A DNA stretch of 58,260 bases. Origin: Methanolobus halotolerans. Lineage in GTDB: Archaea; Halobacteriota; Methanosarcinia; Methanosarcinales; Methanosarcinaceae. Each line of letters begins with the position of its first letter. The first letter of the stretch is position 1. Location: the NCBI RefSeq assembly GCF_004745425.1, contig NZ_PGGK01000013.1, positions 1 to 58,260 on the forward strand. Reading direction: 5' to 3'. Made by a program: the position numbers and the translations under genes. The notes under the pieces are model-generated. The model had not been told where the DNA came from and ran no database searches. It saw nothing but the letters and a program-made list of their open reading frames with translations. Shown here piece by piece: positions 54,463 through 58,260 of the stretch.

Positions 54463-55662
54463 TTATACATAAGTGCTCTCTGTTCTCGGACTTCCTCTGC
54501 GGGATGTGTCTACTTCCAGACACTCCCGTATAAACATGACGCTGCTTTTTGCTTCGCTGATCACTTCTCCTCTGGAACGCCCGGTGGACAGTACGGAGGT
54601 AAGTGGCTCGTCAATGTGCATCATGTCTCCTGTCTTGGGCACGTCTGCAATGTACCTTTCCAGGATCTTCCTCTGTATATTAGAAGTTATTTCTTTATCC
54701 CTGTTTCCGTAAAGTATGGCCCTGGCCGCATACTGCCTTTTTGAAGGCTCTTTCAGCCTGATATTGCCTTCGAAGGCCTGCATATGTGCTTCGAATATAT
54801 TCGATCCGGTGGACATCTCCACGGTATCAAGGCTCCCCTGGAACCTTGCATTTACTTCAATTATCACAGGCCCATCTCTGGTCATAAGGAAATCCACTCC
54901 ATTAGATCCTATGAGTCCAAGTTCTTTTATTAGTTCTTCAGCTATATTTTTCATTTGGTCCGCATAAGGCGTTATAAAAGGTGTAACATTTCCACAATAT
55001 GCAAAAGGGACTTTTGTAAGCCAGGGAGTTCCTATTAATTGTTCATTGATCGCTACAGTGCGGGCTTCATCTTCTGTTGAAATGACAGATACACTTGCAG
55101 GGGTGCCTATAAGGTAATCCTGGACTATCATATCTTCTTTTTTTAGCGAAATATGCAGCTTATCCAGAGATTCGAGATAAGGCTGCAGATCATTCTGGCT
55201 ATACAGCACCCGGTTAAATATTCCTCCGCCTGCGCATGCAGGTTTTATCATGACCGGGTAAGTTATGCTTTCCAGTTCCGATAAAGCGTATGTCTGTGGG
55301 TGGGGCAGGTCCAGTGATCTGAGAAGCTTTGCAAACCTGGATTTATCCGAAACCTGTTCCATGGAATCGTGGTCATTGCGGAGGACCGGCAAACTCCCGG
55401 GGAATTCCATCGTCTCAAAACCCGATGCAGGTATGATCGCATCGAATTCAGTCCCGAAGCTTTCTATTTGTTCAGTCAGGCTACAAGGTTCTATATTCCT
55501 GGCATCGAAACTTTCACCGGTATGAAGCTTTATGGTTGCCTTAGCGCACTCCAGCATGTCATGGTCACAGAAAGCGTCGATAGCAAACATATTGTAGCCT
55601 GCGCGCTTTCCCGAACAAACGATGTTGCGGGTGCTGAATCCTATGACAAGTATATTCTTCAT
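54463..55662 (-). CDS. ATP-grasp superfamily ligase (COG2232-like)
   Basis: 399 residues. Rossmann-like N terminus (ILVIGFSTRNIVCSGKRAGY), then the ATP-grasp region: PVMIKPACAGGGIFN, MIVQDYLIGTPASVSVIS and the metal-binding VIIEVNARFQGSLDTVE. It should join an acid and an amine with ATP through an acyl-phosphate. Similar proteins are common in methanogens and some act in methanofuran synthesis (tyramine-glutamate ligase, MfnD), but that assignment is not secure. The gene starts 12 bases after nmd3 stops. Confidence 0.78.
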   Translation of the reverse strand: MKNILVIGFSTRNIVCSGKRAGYNMFAIDAFCDHDMLECAKATIKLHTGESFDARNIEPCSLTEQIESFGTEFDAIIPASGFETMEFPGSLPVLRNDHDSMEQVSDKSRFAKLLRSLDLPHPQTYALSELESITYPVMIKPACAGGGIFNRVLYSQNDLQPYLESLDKLHISLKKEDMIVQDYLIGTPASVSVISTEDEARTVAINEQLIGTPWLTKVPFAYCGNVTPFITPYADQMKNIAEELIKELGLIGSNGVDFLMTRDGPVIIEVNARFQGSLDTVEMSTGSNIFEAHMQAFEGNIRLKEPSKRQYAARAILYGNRDKEITSNIQRKILERYIADVPKTGDMMHIDEPLTSVLSTGRSRGEVISEAKSSVMFIRECLEVDTSRRGSPRTESTYV

Positions 55663-55674
55663 GATGCTGTGAGA

Positions 55675-56742
55675 TCAGTTGCTGTTTTTCCCGGAAGTAT
55701 CTTCCGGGACCACTACGATACCGTTGTTTGTTTTTATTGCAGGGACTTCATCTCCTGCCTCTGCATTGAATAATAGGGGCTTTTTAATTGTGACGGTCTT
55801 GAAAGTTTCCGGATCAAGCAACATGAGTTCGTCCTCCTCCGTTGCAACTACGACGGTCATGATGGCATCCTCTCTCCGTGCAACCAGTTCTGCACCATGG
55901 ATGTCGTCGGGCTTTGAAAGATACCTGGAACCGCTTATAAGGTCCATTCCTGTCACATTCTTTCCGAATTTCCTGACCTCGATGACCCTTCCGCCAAACT
56001 CGATGATATCACCCGGCATAAATTCAGGCAATCTTAATGAAAAAGTGATCCTGTAAACATCTTTACCATCCTTCCTGGTGAAAAGGCTGGGAGATTCCGA
56101 AAACCCCCCTCCTAGTTTGGCTACTGTCTCCTTGCAGATATCACGGCTTGCATTTGCCGAACCCATATACAGGTCAATACCGTCCCTGTCATCGATAGAA
56201 TTGGAAATAAATGCCATCCTGTCACCTTTTTTATGCATTCTTGCCAGCGTGGAATTGACAATATCCATGCATTCTCCTTTCTCCTCATCGGTCAGGCGAC
56301 GGTTTGTAGCTCTTATCTGGAGTATGGACTCGAAATATCCTCCGGACATCCGGCTGCACATATCACATGCCAGGCGTGTTATACGCACCTCTGTTTCGAC
56401 TTGCTGGTGAAGTTTTTCATCCATCACAGAAGCATCAACATCTATCTTAACCCGATACAGGTGCGGAGTCATCTGCCTGGGTTCGATATAGAGCTCAATA
56501 TTGTCTGCTTTTTCATGTATGAGCAGTTCATCCTCTACAGTCTGTATCACAATATCGTCAATGTTGTGATCATTTGTCCACCTGCCCTTTCTAAAGCGTG
56601 CTCCGCAACTTGAACATATCTTTACATGCAATACTAATGGCAACTGTGCAAGATCTGAGCTATCAAAGAAACATTTCTGGCAAAGACCGTCAAACAGCCT
56701 TTCCGTATCTTTTCCGCATTTGGGACAAATGGTAAAATTCAT
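55675..56742 (-). CDS. nmd3: Archaeal NMD3-like ribosome-biogenesis protein
   Basis: 355 residues. The N-terminal zinc region has CPKCGKDTERLFDGLCQKC and CSSCGARFRKGRW, then CDMCSRMSGGYFESILQIR (the NMD3 domain), followed by a beta-rich eIF5A-like C-terminal part (FMPGDIIEFGGRVIEVRKFG). In eukaryotes Nmd3 exports 60S subunits; in archaea it probably finishes or protects the large subunit. GGATTCTGGAACA lies before ATG 56742. Confidence 0.9.
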   Translation of the reverse strand: MNFTICPKCGKDTERLFDGLCQKCFFDSSDLAQLPLVLHVKICSSCGARFRKGRWTNDHNIDDIVIQTVEDELLIHEKADNIELYIEPRQMTPHLYRVKIDVDASVMDEKLHQQVETEVRITRLACDMCSRMSGGYFESILQIRATNRRLTDEEKGECMDIVNSTLARMHKKGDRMAFISNSIDDRDGIDLYMGSANASRDICKETVAKLGGGFSESPSLFTRKDGKDVYRITFSLRLPEFMPGDIIEFGGRVIEVRKFGKNVTGMDLISGSRYLSKPDDIHGAELVARREDAIMTVVVATEEDELMLLDPETFKTVTIKKPLLFNAEAGDEVPAIKTNNGIVVVPEDTSGKNSN

Positions 56743-56799
56743 TGTTCCAGAATCCCTGCCCGGCCTAATAATGTTTTCCCTTGTTTGGGAATTTTGCGT

Positions 56800-57858
56800 T
56801 CAACTCAAAAGTCTGTACTCCGGGTGACCTGCACCTATCTGTGCTGCATATTTAACATGGATCACAGGGTCGATGCCCCACACATCATGGATTTGTCCCT
56901 TTCTTTCATGCTGCATTCTCTTGTTGATAAGGTCAATGCTTGCCATGTCCAAAGCAACGGGGTCCTTTGAGGCAAGTATTCCTATATCTCCTGTGAACGC
57001 AGGCGCGGAAAAATTGAAACAGTCACACCCTGGTGTGAGATTGAATGTCCAGTTAATGTATCCGATCCTGCCTTCAAGTAACTTTATTGGTCCCATTGCA
57101 GCTTCACCCAGCCGGGCCTGCATCTCATTGAAGAATCCCGGAGGTGGTACTATAGCGCCGTGCTTGCAGCTTTGTGCACACGAAAGTTCACCCTTGCAGA
57201 GTTCTTTGTCAACCCTGGCTTTACCTTCGTCTACAGAGATTGCTCCCCATGGACACACTGTAACGCATTTATTACATCCCACGCATTTTTCAGGGTCGAT
57301 ATCCGGCCTGCCAACCTCATGGACTCTGGTCTTACCGGCCTTGTCCAGGCATCCCATTCCCAGATTCTTCACGGCACCTCCAAAACCGGATGCAGGATGA
57401 CCTTTACAATGAGATATCATTATCATGGAATCTGCCCTGGCAATTGCCGAGGCAACCGTGATCTCATCCACCTTCTCTCCGTCGATCCTTGCAGTCACGC
57501 ATTCATCTCCAAGCAGGCCGTCTGCACAGATAAATGGTGCTCCTGTCCCTACATGTGAGAAACCGTTGATGGCAGCAGTATCGATGACTTCAACGCCATT
57601 GAATCTTCTTCCTTTGTAAAGGACCGTAGTGTCGGTGACAAAAGGTATTCCTCCAGCTTCTTTTATCAGGTCGACCACTGTTCTGACCAACACTGGATGT
57701 ATGTGTGTGGTATTCCCGTATTCTCCTGGATGGATCTTTACTGCAACAATGTCTCCTTTCCTTACAGGTGATATCTTGGGAAAAAGGTCAATTATCTGAT
57801 CTATCTGGGTCTCATCGGTGCCAATATTCTCAGAAGGCTTAAAAAATACATCACTCAT
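56800..57858 (-). CDS. DUF362-domain protein with two 4Fe-4S clusters
   Basis: 352 residues. The DUF362 core is seen in VAVKIHPGEYGNTTHIHPVLVR, ISHCKGHPASGFGGAVKNLGMG and the final SKDPVALDMASIDLIN. Residues 190-245 insert a ferredoxin-like unit, CVGCNKCVTVCPWGAI and CKGELSCAQSCKHGAI. It may be a redox enzyme of unknown substrate. GAGGATTATAT precedes ATG 57858. First gene of the minus-strand series ending in fttA. Confidence 0.9.
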   Translation of the reverse strand: MSDVFFKPSENIGTDETQIDQIIDLFPKISPVRKGDIVAVKIHPGEYGNTTHIHPVLVRTVVDLIKEAGGIPFVTDTTVLYKGRRFNGVEVIDTAAINGFSHVGTGAPFICADGLLGDECVTARIDGEKVDEITVASAIARADSMIMISHCKGHPASGFGGAVKNLGMGCLDKAGKTRVHEVGRPDIDPEKCVGCNKCVTVCPWGAISVDEGKARVDKELCKGELSCAQSCKHGAIVPPPGFFNEMQARLGEAAMGPIKLLEGRIGYINWTFNLTPGCDCFNFSAPAFTGDIGILASKDPVALDMASIDLINKRMQHERKGQIHDVWGIDPVIHVKYAAQIGAGHPEYRLLS

Positions 57859-58187
57859 ATATAATCCTCAAATCAGTAGTTGAATTTAATCAATATTGTC
57901 ATATGTGTCTTATCTGTATTTTACTCTATGGCAGACACCACTGCTCTTAATATGTCAAAGTGCCCGGCAAGTATCTCATTTAGCATTCATTTAGTATTCA
58001 TTTAGTATTAATCCTGTATGACTCATATCGACCAGTACTTTGTGCAAAAATTGTTTGTTTTTAGGTACATTTAAGCGAGTAATATAAGGGCTCTGTAGAA
58101 AACCTATTTCCTACTTAATTTAGTCCGTAATCATTTAAAAAGGATAAAACCCCAAAGTGTTAACTTGCTAGCGAAAACACAAAGGGG
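57859..58187. other. Intergenic region ending in an insertion-sequence end
   Basis: 330 bases. It carries three tandem 11-bp repeats, and then from about 58089 the terminal region of an insertion sequence. No other gene is seen. Confidence 0.5.
57977..58009. repeat. Three tandem copies of an 11-bp repeat
   Basis: CATTTAGCATT followed by two CATTTAGTATT copies, one base different. It lies 130 bp upstream of the DUF362 start codon and may be a simple slippage product or a binding array. Confidence 0.6.
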
Positions 58188-58260
58188 ATGTTTAGTGTTT
58201 TGTCTAATAAGTACTTAAACTTTGTTGATGCAGCGCTAGCTGCATCAGGAAACTCACATT
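58089..58260 (+). mobile_element. Left end of an insertion sequence (partial)
   Basis: GGGCTCTGTAGAAAACC at 58089-58105 resembles the terminal inverted repeats of DDE-type insertion sequences that begin GGCTCTGT. A transposase-like frame with a strong ribosome-binding site follows 80 bases later and leaves the window. The other end and the target duplication are not visible, so the family is not assigned. Confidence 0.5.
58188..58260 (+). CDS. Transposase, N-terminal fragment cut by window edge
   Basis: Twenty-four codons from ATG 58188, with AAAGGGG directly before it. The peptide (FSVLSNKYLNFVDAALAAS then GNSH) resembles the N termini of transposases common in Methanosarcinales (NKY-hydrophobic-x-F-hydrophobic-D-AA-x-AASG). 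The frame runs off the window. The CCCC-AAA-GTGTT and AACAC-AAA-GGGG segments just upstream (58150-58186) can pair and would hide the ribosome-binding site. Confidence 0.5.
   Translation, partial: MFSVLSNKYLNFVDAALAASGNSH

Noticed and set aside
58227-58246. Perfect palindrome GATGCAGCGCTAGCTGCATC as an IS200/IS605 hairpin or operator
   Set aside because: It lies in the transposase frame and codes for the conserved DAALAAS stretch.

Overview
This window reads as chromosome of a methanogenic archaeon, most likely a methylotrophic member of the Methanosarcinales (Methanolobus/Methanococcoides-like; genus not resolvable from sequence alone). The reasons are archaeal information-processing genes (RfcL, topoisomerase VI A and B, TFE, aCPSF1, NMD3, proteasome beta, L7Ae, S28e, L24e, S6e, aIF5B), the methanogenesis marker MtxX, a bacterial-type gyrase pair as found in many Euryarchaea, a complete seven-gene Mrp cation/proton antiporter, and AT-rich intergenic DNA with archaeal TATA boxes and strong GGTGA/GAGG ribosome-binding sites.

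Layout. 1-120: 5S rRNA at the end of an rRNA operon. 377-3641: envelope genes on the plus strand (FKBP lipoprotein, membrane-anchored OB-fold protein, nucleotidyl-sugar synthase, flippase-like protein). 3619-5361: a COG1031-like radical SAM protein facing them. 5862-7523: ilvD. 7660-10216: a tiny four-CXXC zinc protein, a repeat-rich ribbon-helix-helix protein with palindromes over its promoter, and a thymidylate-synthase-like protein with a zinc ribbon. 10346-16706: mtxX, rfcL, a small candidate RNA gene, a stand-alone RAM domain and top6BA. 16726-24789: small genes (TPR/Cys protein, membrane J-protein, CutA, a CinA-like/nucleotidylyltransferase fusion, CheY-like receiver, lipoprotein, flavodoxin-fold reductase, an unknown, alanine dehydrogenase/ornithine cyclodeaminase homologue). 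25157-31757: gyrBA, pdxST and a PPOX-fold protein. 32008-33312: membrane protein with three Ig-like repeats. 33445-37055: translation operon rpl7ae-rps28e-rpl24e-ndk-infB-rps6e on the minus strand. 37324-40177: sufCB plus a secreted unknown. 40660-41978: a 1.3-kb gene-poor stretch with a strong hairpin. 41979-43272: Sua5 and a small membrane protein, followed by a second copy of the candidate RNA gene. 43875-49718: mrpABCDEFG with 4-nt overlaps throughout. 49939-50616: HAD phosphatase. 50642-57858: minus-strand genes for RNA and protein turnover (DUF362 ferredoxin, nmd3, ATP-grasp ligase, tfe, HD protein, psmB, aCPSF1). 58089-58260: left end of an insertion sequence leaving the window.

The most interesting unexplained signal is a pair of short intergenic elements 30 kb apart (13148-13200 minus strand; 43594-43653 plus strand). 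Each has an archaeal TATA box 27-28 nt upstream of an 11-bp stem, a U-tract and a C-rich loop with a 25-nt identical block, and one compensatory A-T to G-C change at the stem base. They look like two copies of one small-RNA gene family. Secondary items are the 17-residue-period RHH protein with its own operator-like palindromes, the CinA-like/adenylyltransferase fusion, the zinc-ribbon thymidylate synthase homologue, the SufC with a Cys-rich insertion, and an apparent AUA start codon.
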